From positions 2,833-9,974 of the forward strand of contig DMER01000227.1 in NCBI GenBank assembly GCA_003451645.1: a DNA stretch of 7,142 bases, read 5' to 3'. Below the pieces are notes generated by a model that saw only the letters and a program-made list of their open reading frames with translations, searched no databases and was not told where the DNA came from. Every line of letters begins with the position of its first letter. Position 1 is the stretch's first letter. The stretch is from Alphaproteobacteria bacterium. GTDB taxonomy: Bacteria > Pseudomonadota > Alphaproteobacteria > Micropepsales > Micropepsaceae. Both the position numbers and the translations under genes were made by a program. Of this stretch, positions 1 to 6,060 are shown piece by piece.

Positions 1-35
1 ACAAACAGATGCAGGCGCCGGTACGGTCTGCGCAT
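1..35 (-). CDS. Possible start of a further operon gene, cut by the window edge
   Basis: An ATG at 35-33 opens a frame reading MRRPYRRLHLF that leaves the window. It lies only 3 nt after the TAA stop of the small membrane protein gene. The last codons of that gene supply an AAGGGG Shine-Dalgarno sequence 6 nt before this ATG, so the two genes would be translationally coupled. The arginine-rich start followed by hydrophobic residues would fit the cytoplasmic end of a membrane protein, but only 11 codons are visible. No family can be assigned. The call rests on the ribosome binding site and spacing alone. Confidence 0.4.
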   Translation of the reverse strand, partial: MRRPYRRLHLF

Positions 36-38
36 GAC

Positions 39-260
39 TTACCCCTTGAATTTGGCGCCGCTGAGCAGCCGCAGGAACAAATAGGGCCACAGCGCAATGA
101 CACCGGGGATCAGGATCACGCGAGCCGCGACGCCCGAACCCTCAACACCATGGTCCATGCGTACCGCTCCCCACATGAGGAACGGGACAGCAAAAGCCAG
201 GCCGATTCCGGCATAAATGCCCAGGCAAATCAGCGCCACTTCAACAGCCATCTCGGACAT
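39..260 (-). CDS. Small two-helix membrane protein, unknown function
   Basis: This 73-residue protein has two hydrophobic segments, about residues 6-30 and 44-64, joined by a short polar loop containing RMDHG. It is therefore probably an inner-membrane hairpin with a basic C-terminus (KFKG). The second helix contains a proline after the first residues (IPG) and a WPYLFLR end; the first ends in PFLMWGAVR. The ATG at 260 is preceded by a GGGGGA ribosome binding site about 6 nt upstream. It follows the patatin-like gene on the same strand after a 68-nt gap with no convincing terminator, so read-through from that operon is likely. I do not recognise a named family. Small proteins of this shape are often accessory subunits of membrane enzymes, but nothing here shows that. 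Confidence 0.7.
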   Translation of the reverse strand: MSEMAVEVALICLGIYAGIGLAFAVPFLMWGAVRMDHGVEGSGVAARVILIPGVIALWPYLFLRLLSGAKFKG

Positions 261-328
261 GAATATCCCCCAGCTCTAGCGGGAGAATAGCTAAAGAAAA
301 CGCGCAATTCTAGGCCCTAAAGCAGGTA

Positions 329-1462
329 TTACTCCGCGGCAGTGCGTCCTTTCCCGGCCTTTGGCTTGACTGGTTCTTCCTGGTATTTGGCCTGACGCTT
401 GATGCGGGCCCCATCCAGCGCGTCGTCCTCGCCCATGAAGAGCTTGCGGATGTCGGCGCTCGAAGCCTTGCCAACATCATCAAAGTGATCGCGCAGCCAA
501 ACATGTGCCGCCTGGCGGCCTTTTTCAAAAAGCATATGAAGGAAGGCATTCTCGGTATTCATTTTCGACGATGCGCCCAGGGAGGGCAGAGTGATCTCGT
601 CCGCAATCATGTGGACCAGCACGCGGCGGTAGCCTGTTCCTTCCATGCGGCCCTCATCCATAAGGCGTGTAACGAAATCAACCGTGCGCAGCTCCCGAAG
701 GAGTGAGGCGTTGAAGGTAATCTCATTCAGACGGTTCAGGATTTCGCGGGCACTGCGCGGAACCCCAGGTCTGCGGATCGGATTGATCTGTACGATGACA
801 ACATCGTCTGACGCAGAATTGTCAAAGAGCGGCCAGAGCGGCGGATTGCCCATATAGCCGCCATCCCAATAGGGCACGCCGTCTATTTCGACGGCGTGGA
901 ACATAAACGGCAAACAGGCAGAGGCGAGGATATGATTTACGGTCAGGTCCTCCTTGGAAAAGACCTTGGGACGGCCTGTCTCCACATTGGTGGCCGAGAC
1001 ATAAAGCTGCACCGCGCCCTTGCGCACCCGGTCGAAATCGACATGCCGCTCGAGAATGTATTTGAGCGGGTTCAGGTTGAGCGGATTGAGGTCATAGGGG
1101 CTGGCAAAGCGCGACAGCATGTCGAACCAGATATAGCCCGGCGAACTATCGAGGCTCCAGCCGCCGCGCGCAGCTTCAAGTGGCGAGCGGCGCAAGGGGC
1201 TGACAGCACCTGCCGAGGCGATCGCATGCCAGAATTCATGCAAGTGTTTGCGGGCATGTTCGCGGTCGCCTTCGGCCAAGCCATCCGCGAGCACGACCGC
1301 ATTAACCGCCCCTGCTGACGCACCGGTCAAAGCCTCGATGGCAATTCGCTCATCCTGCAGGAGATGATCGAGCACACCCCAGCTAAAGGCTCCGTGGGAA
1401 CCACCCCCCTGAAGGCCCAAATTGATGTGCTTCACCGCGCCCGTATTTGTGTTCTTGGCCAT
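329..1462 (-). CDS. Patatin-like phospholipase family protein
   Basis: The 377-residue product belongs to the patatin-like serine hydrolases, which use a Ser-Asp dyad to cleave acyl esters of lipids. Near the N-terminus is the glycine-rich oxyanion loop QGGGSHGAF (residues 18-26). The nucleophile elbow GASAG follows with Ser49, and the DGG motif supplies catalytic Asp200 (YWDGGYMGNPP). No signal peptide is seen, so it is probably cytoplasmic or membrane-peripheral. The C-terminal 40 residues are lysine-rich and low in complexity. The frame is open up to an ATG at 1522, but that start would overlap the end of the upstream dehydrogenase gene. The ATG at 1462 has AAGGGA 9 nt before it and puts the GGG loop at the usual distance from the N-terminus. 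It lies 44 nt downstream of the 3-hydroxybutyrate dehydrogenase stop, suggesting cotranscription. Its natural substrate is unknown: membrane lipid, storage lipid or polyhydroxybutyrate-related esters are all possible. Confidence 0.92.
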   Translation of the reverse strand: MAKNTNTGAVKHINLGLQGGGSHGAFSWGVLDHLLQDERIAIEALTGASAGAVNAVVLADGLAEGDREHARKHLHEFWHAIASAGAVSPLRRSPLEAARGGWSLDSSPGYIWFDMLSRFASPYDLNPLNLNPLKYILERHVDFDRVRKGAVQLYVSATNVETGRPKVFSKEDLTVNHILASACLPFMFHAVEIDGVPYWDGGYMGNPPLWPLFDNSASDDVVIVQINPIRRPGVPRSAREILNRLNEITFNASLLRELRTVDFVTRLMDEGRMEGTGYRRVLVHMIADEITLPSLGASSKMNTENAFLHMLFEKGRQAAHVWLRDHFDDVGKASSADIRKLFMGEDDALDGARIKRQAKYQEEPVKPKAGKGRTAAE

Positions 1463-1506
1463 GGTCCTGGGTCCCTTTGGGTCTGTGTGAGTCGCGCTTC
1501 GAGAAT

Positions 1507-2340
1507 CTAGTGAGCTGTCCAACCGCCGTCGACGGGAAGAGCGGTGCCCGTGATAGAGGCCGCCATATCGCTGGCGAGGAAGACCGCCAAGGCGCCCATT
1601 TCCTCAACGGTTGCGAACTTCTTGTTGGGCTGCTGGGCCAGCAAGACATCGCGGATGACCGCCTCACGCGAGATGTTGTGGGCCTTGGCCTGATCATCGA
1701 TTTGTTTCTCAACCAGGGGCGTCCACACATAACCGGGGCAAATCGCATTGGCGGTGACGTTGTGCTCCGCCCCTTCCAAGCCAATGACTTTGGTCAGGCC
1801 AACGACGCCATGCTTTGCCGCGACATAGGCCGACTTAAACGGCGAGGCCACAAGGCCGTGGGCAGAGGCGATATTGATGATGCGGCCGAATTTGCGCGCT
1901 TTCATGCCGCCAAAGGCCGCCCGGCTGGCGTGAAACACCGCAGAAAGGTTGAGGGAGAGGATAGCGTCCCACTTCTCCGGCGGGAAGTTCTCAATCGGGG
2001 ATACGAACTGGATGCCTGCGTTATTGACCAGGACATCGAGCTTGCCAAAGGCGGACTCGGCCCGTTCGACCATAGCCACGCAATCGGCGGCCTTGGAGAG
2101 ATCAGCGCCATCAAAGCGCACTTTCACATCCGCGGCGCGCTCCAATGCGGCGCGCGTCTGCTCAATCGCATCCGCATTGCCAAGACCATTGAGGACCACC
2201 GACGCACCCGCATGGGCGAGCGCCGTGGCGATGCCGAGACCAATGCCGCTGGTCGATCCTGTGACAAGCGCTGTTTTGCCTTTCAGTGCCCGCACGGACG
2301 GCATTGACGATGGACCGGAAGACAAGGTGGGGAATGCCAT
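1507..2340 (-). CDS. bdhA: 3-hydroxybutyrate dehydrogenase (SDR family)
   Basis: This 277-residue classical short-chain dehydrogenase probably catalyses the NAD-dependent interconversion of (R)-3-hydroxybutyrate and acetoacetate, the step after polyhydroxybutyrate depolymerisation. The cofactor loop TGSTSGIG is at residues 27-34 and NNAG at 106-109. The catalytic set is Asn131, Ser159, Tyr172 and Lys176. Substrate-pocket residues remembered from characterised bacterial enzymes (Gln94, His144, Lys152, Gln196 in the Pseudomonas fragi enzyme) all reappear at a constant offset of 17: Gln111, His161, Lys169, Gln213. The C-terminus LPVDGGWTAH is also typical. This makes the substrate call stronger than usual for an SDR. 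The ATG at 2340 is preceded by AAGGAG at 9 nt; the in-frame ATG at 2304 has no such site. The gene begins 23 nt after the MFS gene stop and is followed by the patatin-like gene, so the three form an operon. Confidence 0.93.
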   Translation of the reverse strand: MAFPTLSSGPSSMPSVRALKGKTALVTGSTSGIGLGIATALAHAGASVVLNGLGNADAIEQTRAALERAADVKVRFDGADLSKAADCVAMVERAESAFGKLDVLVNNAGIQFVSPIENFPPEKWDAILSLNLSAVFHASRAAFGGMKARKFGRIINIASAHGLVASPFKSAYVAAKHGVVGLTKVIGLEGAEHNVTANAICPGYVWTPLVEKQIDDQAKAHNISREAVIRDVLLAQQPNKKFATVEEMGALAVFLASDMAASITGTALPVDGGWTAH

Positions 2341-2363
2341 TTGGAACGTCTCCTTCTTGGGGG

Positions 2364-3575
2364 CTAAGACTGCGTGGTTGGGGGAAGTCGCAACGAAAAG
2401 GCAAGCACGGCGGCAGCAATGAGTGCAACGCCGAGGGCCGCGACGCAGGCTTGCCAGCCCGCATACTGATAAAGTGGGCCAAGAACGGCTGTACCTGCTA
2501 GGCCGCCAATGTAATAGCTGGCAAGATAGAGGCCGCTGGCAGCACCGCGCTCCATGGTGGCTGCTCGGCTGACATAGGCGGTTGCTGCAGCTTGCGCAAA
2601 GAACGTGCCAGCCGCCAACAGGGCCAGTCCGCTGAGAACGCTATTCAGGTCGGCCATCAGCATGAGCGGAAGGGCTGCAAGCGAGACCGCGATCGAACCC
2701 CAAAAGACCGGCCGCGTTCCCAAATGATGCGCAGCAGCCCCTGCCCATGGCGTCGTGAGAATTGAGGGCAGAAACACAAAGTAGACGAGGCCCAATTGCA
2801 TGGCACCCAGAGACAAGGGCGGCTGACGCAGCTCAAAGCCCACATAGGTAAAGGTGCCGATGAACACGAACAGGATCAGGAACCCGATCGCAAAGGCAGC
2901 CCTCAGACCCGGATCGCTCAAATGCATAGCCCAGGCGCTGAACGTACCGCCCATTGCGGGGCTTGATTTCTGCATCGGGTCTGTGCGGTCGAGGCCGTAA
3001 TAGACGATTGCGGCGCCAGCGAGATTGAGGGCTGCGAAGACATAGAAATTGATGGCAATGCCAAAGCCGTCAGCGACCGATGCGGAGAGCAGTCTGCCAA
3101 ATAAATTGCAAGCGACATTGCCCGTCACATAGGCGGCCAGTGCGCTCGCCGCTTCATCGGCGGTGCAGTGCTCGGCGAGATAGGCGATGGTGAGCGTGAA
3201 GGCGGCCGACATACACAGACCTTGTGCGACGCGCAAGGCTGCAAAGGTGCCGAGGTCTGTTGTCGACGCCAGAAGTGTTGTTGGGATTGCAAGGACAGCC
3301 AGCGAAATCCAAATCGCCGTGCGCCGCGTCAAGCCGCGCGCAAGCCAGGCAATCGCAAGCCCCGCAATCGCCATGCCCACCGTGCTGGCATTGACCGCCA
3401 AGCTCATGGCGGTTGGCGAGACGTTGAAGGCTTTGGTCAGGCTGGGGAGGATCGCTTGCGCGGCGAACAAATCGACAAGGGTCAGGAAACTGATGACCGC
3501 GATCAGCATGTTGCGGCGCAGGGCCATGCCATTCGAGTGCGGCTGTGCGTCGATGGTCGGGATCATCGCAGTCAT
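2364..3575 (-). CDS. MFS transporter, 12-helix drug/metabolite exporter type
   Basis: The 403-residue protein is almost wholly hydrophobic with about 12 predicted membrane segments, in two six-helix halves separated near residues 190-215 by a polar linker (GLDRTDPMQKSSP). Features of the major facilitator superfamily include the loop after helix 2 (ARGLTRRTAIW) and the helix-4 RVAQGLCMSAAF motif. The general look is that of the DHA1/YnfM-like group, usually proton-driven efflux carriers in the inner membrane. The substrate cannot be read from sequence. The frame stays open to an ATG at 3683, but the ATG at 3575 has a CGGAG ribosome binding site about 7 nt upstream and leaves a normal short cytoplasmic N-terminus. 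It is the first gene of the train that continues with 3-hydroxybutyrate dehydrogenase and the patatin-like protein. Transport of a hydroxy acid or related metabolite is a reasonable guess from context only. Confidence 0.9.
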   Translation of the reverse strand: MTAMIPTIDAQPHSNGMALRRNMLIAVISFLTLVDLFAAQAILPSLTKAFNVSPTAMSLAVNASTVGMAIAGLAIAWLARGLTRRTAIWISLAVLAIPTTLLASTTDLGTFAALRVAQGLCMSAAFTLTIAYLAEHCTADEAASALAAYVTGNVACNLFGRLLSASVADGFGIAINFYVFAALNLAGAAIVYYGLDRTDPMQKSSPAMGGTFSAWAMHLSDPGLRAAFAIGFLILFVFIGTFTYVGFELRQPPLSLGAMQLGLVYFVFLPSILTTPWAGAAAHHLGTRPVFWGSIAVSLAALPLMLMADLNSVLSGLALLAAGTFFAQAAATAYVSRAATMERGAASGLYLASYYIGGLAGTAVLGPLYQYAGWQACVAALGVALIAAAVLAFSLRLPPTTQS

Positions 3576-3617
3576 GGGTCCGCTCCGGCGGCGCTGTTCT
3601 TTTTTGAAGAGAGAAGA

Positions 3618-3652
3618 GTTCCTAGCGCTATCATTGAGAGAGCGCCAGGAAC
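3618..3652. promoter_or_regulatory. Inverted repeat with 12-bp arms upstream of the MFS operon
   Basis: The arms GTTCCTAGCGCT (3618-3629) and AGCGCCAGGAAC (3641-3652) pair at 11 of 12 positions around an 11-nt spacer. The repeat lies 43 nt before the MFS start and 60 nt after the cupin stop. Downstream on the minus strand is a pyrimidine-rich stretch (TCTTCTCTCTTC), not a clean T-run. It could therefore be an operator for the operon, or a weak terminator ending the cupin transcript. Most other bases in the 137-nt intergenic region show no clear sigma-70 promoter to my eye. Confidence 0.55.
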
Positions 3653-3712
3653 CTATGCTAAGCGGCCGTTCTTTTTGGATCACAAACCTTGAGGGCCTGG
3701 ATCACGTTCCGC

Positions 3713-4189
3713 TTACATGTGCTGATCTGCACCAGACTTCATTTTTTCTGGGGGCAAGATATCAGAGGACAGCAGCACGGTTGGCTTTGTGGTGTTGTTC
3801 TTCCACCAGTGCGAAAGGCCAACCGATTCACCGGTCGCTTCACCCGCCTTGTGCTCGATAGGAACCGAGCAGGTGCTGCGATATTCGGTGATGCCGCCTT
3901 CAACGACATAGATATTGGCCGGACGTTCGGCGTGGCTGTGCCAAGGAACGATCCCGCCCGGTTGGATGACCAGGCGGCGCAGACGCAGCATGCGGCCTTC
4001 GGCGCCGGGAACGATCTTGCTGATGTCGATCGCGGACAGAACGGTATCGGTCACGCCAACCGGGGCGGTTGCGCCCGGCTTCATCACATCGACGCCAACT
4101 TTGTCGGCGGGGCATTCGCCCGCTTGCGCACTGGCCATAGCGAACAGGCTGACGCTGCAGGCGGCAATGAATTTGAGAGATGAGGTCAC
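3713..4189 (-). CDS. Secreted single-domain cupin protein
   Basis: This 158-residue protein has a clear signal peptide: a short basic start, a hydrophobic core about residues 7-20, and an AQA cleavage site after residue 23, so it is exported to the periplasm. The rest is one small beta-barrel cupin domain. Motif 1 carries His84 and His86 (PWHSHAERPANIYVVEG); the usual glutamate position holds Ala91, with Glu88 nearby. Motif 2 has His127 and Asn131 (GLSHWWKNN). Three histidines could still bind a metal, but no enzymatic reaction can be assigned. Two cysteines in the mature protein (26 and 107) could form a disulphide. The start is taken as GTG at 4189 because AGGAG lies 7 nt upstream and this places the signal peptide at the N-terminus; an in-frame ATG at 4246 would add 19 unlikely residues. 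It is divergent from the peroxiredoxin-like gene. Confidence 0.85.
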   Translation of the reverse strand: MTSSLKFIAACSVSLFAMASAQAGECPADKVGVDVMKPGATAPVGVTDTVLSAIDISKIVPGAEGRMLRLRRLVIQPGGIVPWHSHAERPANIYVVEGGITEYRSTCSVPIEHKAGEATGESVGLSHWWKNNTTKPTVLLSSDILPPEKMKSGADQHM

Positions 4190-4193
4190 GATT

Positions 4194-4201
4194 GAGCTCC
4201 T
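4194..4201 (-). promoter_or_regulatory. Ribosome binding site deciding the cupin GTG start
   Basis: On the minus strand the sequence reads TAGGAGCTCAATC followed directly by GTG at 4189-4187. The AGGAG core at a 7-nt spacing is the best ribosome binding site in this region. It is the main reason for choosing GTG over the upstream ATG at 4246, which would put the site inside the coding sequence. Confidence 0.65.
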
Positions 4202-4264
4202 ATGTGTTTCAAGCCCCCGGCCGCACTGGCCGCCAGGCATGAACACCCTTTTAGTGAGCCCACA

Positions 4265-4285
4265 AACCGGAGTGAAATACCGGTT
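4265..4285. promoter_or_regulatory. Palindromic operator candidate AACCGG-N9-CCGGTT
   Basis: A perfect 6-bp dyad, AACCGG at 4265-4270 and CCGGTT at 4280-4285, with an AT-rich 9-nt centre, sits in the 5' region between the divergent cupin and peroxiredoxin-like genes. A further AACC at 4294-4297 pairs with the GGTT of the right arm, giving a second, overlapping imperfect dyad. A TATAGC hexamer at 4298-4303 could be a -10 element for the plus-strand gene. The position would let one regulator control both genes. Which regulator binds is not shown; the adjacent LysR protein is one candidate. Confidence 0.5.
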
Positions 4286-4359
4286 GGCTAGGAAACCTAT
4301 AGCGCACGGCTATGGGCAATTCGCTTTCCACCGAAGACGTTCCGGGGGTAGATTTATGC

Positions 4360-5067
4360 ATGCGTTCGTTCCCGCCCACCCTTGCTGCCCGCTTGGCTCA
4401 GATCCGCCGCAACTACGGCCCTGAGTGGGACGAGATCTATGACCGCCTGATCCGGCAGTTAAGTGCCGCGGGCGTTGGTCAAGGCATCCTGCGCGAAGGC
4501 GACACGATCCCAGACTTTGCACTGCCTTCCAATCACGGACGATTGTGGACCGCAAGCGATCTCGTGGCCGAAGGCCCTGTGGTCTTGAGCTTCAACCGCG
4601 GCACCTGGTGTCCATTGTGCTCAGCGGAGATGCAAGCGCATGCAGACGCGGCTGCGAAAATCCATGACGCGGGCGGGCGGCTTTTTGCCGTGACGAGCCA
4701 CATCAGCGCGGATGGCGTCATCGCGCGCCGGACCATGGCCTTGCCTTATGAGACCTTGATCGATGCCGATTTCGGCGTCGCCTTGGCCTTTGGATTGATG
4801 TTCCAGCTGCCGCAAGAGTTCCAGGCGATCTATGCGGATGACGGCATGAACCTGCCTGTCTACTTCGACAACAATGCGTGGTTCTTGTCCGTGCCAGCGA
4901 CCTTCGTAGTTGGGAGCGATGGCGTGATCGCTTATGCCTTTAGGGACATTGACTTCCGCGAGCGCGCCGATCCGGACGTGCTTGTGCGCACTGTCAAAAG
5001 GCTGACGGCGAAGCGGTCCCATTCAAAGTCACGTATGCCCAATCTTGCGCGCGGGCCAAACGAATAA
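4360..5067 (+). CDS. Peroxiredoxin-like (AhpC/TSA, thioredoxin-fold) protein
   Basis: The protein has 235 residues from this start. A helical N-terminal part (about 1-43) is followed by a thioredoxin-fold domain of the AhpC/TSA peroxiredoxin-like type, beginning at LREGDTIPDFALP (44-56). The signature FNRGTWCPLC holds Cys84 and Cys87, a CxxC pair like that of the PRX-like2 group, where the first Cys would be the peroxidatic or redox-active residue. VPATFVVGSDGVI supplies the cis-proline region and following strand. No signal peptide is seen, so it should act in the cytoplasm, reducing peroxides or disulphides. The frame is also open from an ATG at 4312, giving 251 residues. I prefer 4360 because relatives have an N-terminal region of about this length and 4312 would sit almost at the likely transcription start. 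Neither start has a good ribosome binding site. The 3' end overlaps the convergent LysR gene by 74 nt. Confidence 0.87.
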   Translation: MRSFPPTLAARLAQIRRNYGPEWDEIYDRLIRQLSAAGVGQGILREGDTIPDFALPSNHGRLWTASDLVAEGPVVLSFNRGTWCPLCSAEMQAHADAAAKIHDAGGRLFAVTSHISADGVIARRTMALPYETLIDADFGVALAFGLMFQLPQEFQAIYADDGMNLPVYFDNNAWFLSVPATFVVGSDGVIAYAFRDIDFRERADPDVLVRTVKRLTAKRSHSKSRMPNLARGPNE

Positions 5068-5908
5068 AGGCGGTCGTGGCGGTCGAATGCCGCCGCCCGG
5101 CAACCTCCGCCAGCACTACCTGCCGCTCATACTCAAGGCCGCCAATGCTCATGCTGACCAAGCCTTCGCTAAACCCGAAATGCTCCGGACACACCGCAAT
5201 GTCGAACCCGGAAAGCAGCAGGCTGCGCATTTGTTCCTCACAGCCCGCACGGTGGCGGAAGCGCGGCTCGATGCCCGCTGCTGCACAAGCCTGCTTGAAT
5301 TGATCCATCAGCGGGCAATCGGGCCGGTCAATGATGTCTTCGCGGTCCAGCTCAGCCATGCTGACGCTCTTGAGCTTGGCGAACCGGTGGGACGCAGGGA
5401 CCAGCACTTTCAGCCGCTCGCGGAACAGCGGCCAGGAGCGCACCCTATCGGGCAAGCTGTCGGGATCGCCAAGAATGGCCAGGTCGAACTCGCCCGATAC
5501 CGCCCGGCCGATCAAGGTCGCGTCAGGTCCCGCACCCATCGTCAGCTCAAACCCGTTCACAACCCCGCGCAAGTTCCGCACCAAGGTCATTAGGACCTCT
5601 GGCGCCACGGTCTGCGCGACGCCCAGCTTCAACGGCGAGACCTCGCCCTTCTTGACCCCGCGTGCCAGCGTGCTGGCCTCCTGGGCGGCCGCGTAAACCT
5701 TCTCCAAATGAGGCTGCATCATGCGGCCCAGATCGGTCAGATGCGTATTGGCGCGCTCGCGGTGGAACAGCGGCCCGCCAAGCTCGTCTTCGAGCTTTTG
5801 GATGGCGCGCGTCAGCGAAGGCTGCGCGACATGGCACTCCTCCGCCGCCTTGGTAAAGTTCAGCGTCCGGCTGACCGCGAGGAAATAGCGTACTTGGTGC
5901 ATCTCCAT
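4994..5908 (-). CDS. LysR-family transcriptional regulator
   Basis: This 304-residue protein has an N-terminal winged helix-turn-helix (about residues 4-63; key run LNFTKAAEECHVAQPSLTRA) and a two-lobed effector-binding domain (about 92-295), the standard LysR length and layout. Such regulators bind DNA as tetramers and often control a neighbouring gene. The start at 5908 gives the classic MEMHQVRYFLAV opening. The frame is open to an ATG at 5956, but the extra 16 residues look non-native. AAAGGAG lies 14 nt upstream, rather far, so Met3 is an alternative start. Cys198 and Cys208 fall where OxyR has its redox pair (199 and 208 in E. coli), and Cys223 and Cys240 are also present. It converges on the peroxiredoxin-like gene and overlaps it by 74 nt. 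The last 15 residues, inside that overlap, look unstructured. Confidence 0.93.
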   Translation of the reverse strand: MEMHQVRYFLAVSRTLNFTKAAEECHVAQPSLTRAIQKLEDELGGPLFHRERANTHLTDLGRMMQPHLEKVYAAAQEASTLARGVKKGEVSPLKLGVAQTVAPEVLMTLVRNLRGVVNGFELTMGAGPDATLIGRAVSGEFDLAILGDPDSLPDRVRSWPLFRERLKVLVPASHRFAKLKSVSMAELDREDIIDRPDCPLMDQFKQACAAAGIEPRFRHRAGCEEQMRSLLLSGFDIAVCPEHFGFSEGLVSMSIGGLEYERQVVLAEVAGRRHSTATTAFIRLARAQDWAYVTLNGTASPSAF

Positions 5909-5920
5909 GGGGAGGCTGCA

Positions 5921-5944
5921 GGCTCCTTTCGAATTCCTGGAGCC
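5921..5944. promoter_or_regulatory. Inverted repeat upstream of the LysR gene
   Basis: GGCTCC (5921-5926) and GGAGCC (5939-5944) form a perfect dyad around a 12-nt AT-rich centre that itself contains GAATTC. It lies 13 nt before the LysR start codon and covers its likely ribosome binding site (AAAGGAG on the minus strand). LysR regulators often bind their own upstream region, so this may be an autoregulatory site or an RNA hairpin hiding the ribosome binding site. The remaining stretch 5945-6015 shows nothing I can assign. Confidence 0.35.
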
Positions 5945-6015
5945 AAGCTTACACACAATTCATGCCGCAGTGCATCACGGCGCGCTCACATTTGCGCATG
6001 TGCCGCAGGGGGAAG

Positions 6016-6060
6016 TGGTGCCTGGGGCCGGAATCGAACCAGCGACACGCGGATTTTCAA
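6016..6060 (-). tRNA. tRNA-Phe (GAA) 3' half only; displaced attachment-site remnant
   Basis: Read on the minus strand, this is the 3' half of a tRNA. In order it has the anticodon loop TTGAAAA with anticodon GAA (6056-6058), the 3' anticodon stem TCCGC and the variable loop GTGTC. The T-arm is GCTGG-TTCGATT-CCGGC with all five pairs, followed by acceptor strand CCCAGGC, discriminator A and an encoded CCA (6016-6018). The 5' half is absent: the five bases where GCGGA should pair with TCCGC read ACTGC, and no D-arm or GCCTGGG acceptor strand occurs beyond. The fragment therefore cannot make a tRNA. A tRNA 3' half cut at the anticodon loop is the usual duplicate left at one end of an element inserted by a tyrosine integrase. 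Identity as phenylalanine tRNA is secure from the anticodon. Confidence 0.85.

Noticed and set aside
896..1318. Plus-strand open frame of 140 codons
   Set aside because: Antisense to the patatin-like gene, with no recognisable protein features.
1463..1522. Upstream ATG at 1522 for the patatin-like gene
   Set aside because: It would overlap the dehydrogenase stop and adds 20 polar residues before the conserved GGG loop; the ATG at 1462 has the better ribosome binding site.
1447..2307. Long plus-strand open frame of 286 codons
   Set aside because: It lies antisense to the 3-hydroxybutyrate dehydrogenase, which has all its family motifs; the frame is open because of codon bias in GC-rich DNA.
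3168..3861. Plus-strand open frames of 174 and 224 codons
   Set aside because: Antisense to the MFS transporter; very basic, arginine- and alanine-rich shadow composition with no domain.
4218..4232. Hairpin CGGCC-GCACT-GGCCG in the cupin leader
   Set aside because: Only 5 bp, no T-run and common in GC-rich DNA; not enough to call a regulatory element.
5905..5950. Cluster of restriction-type palindromes (CCATGG, CTGCAG, GAATTC, AAGCTT) resembling a cloning linker
   Set aside because: Order and spacing match no polylinker I know, and the sequence continues smoothly into the LysR start; chance plus a natural dyad is simpler.
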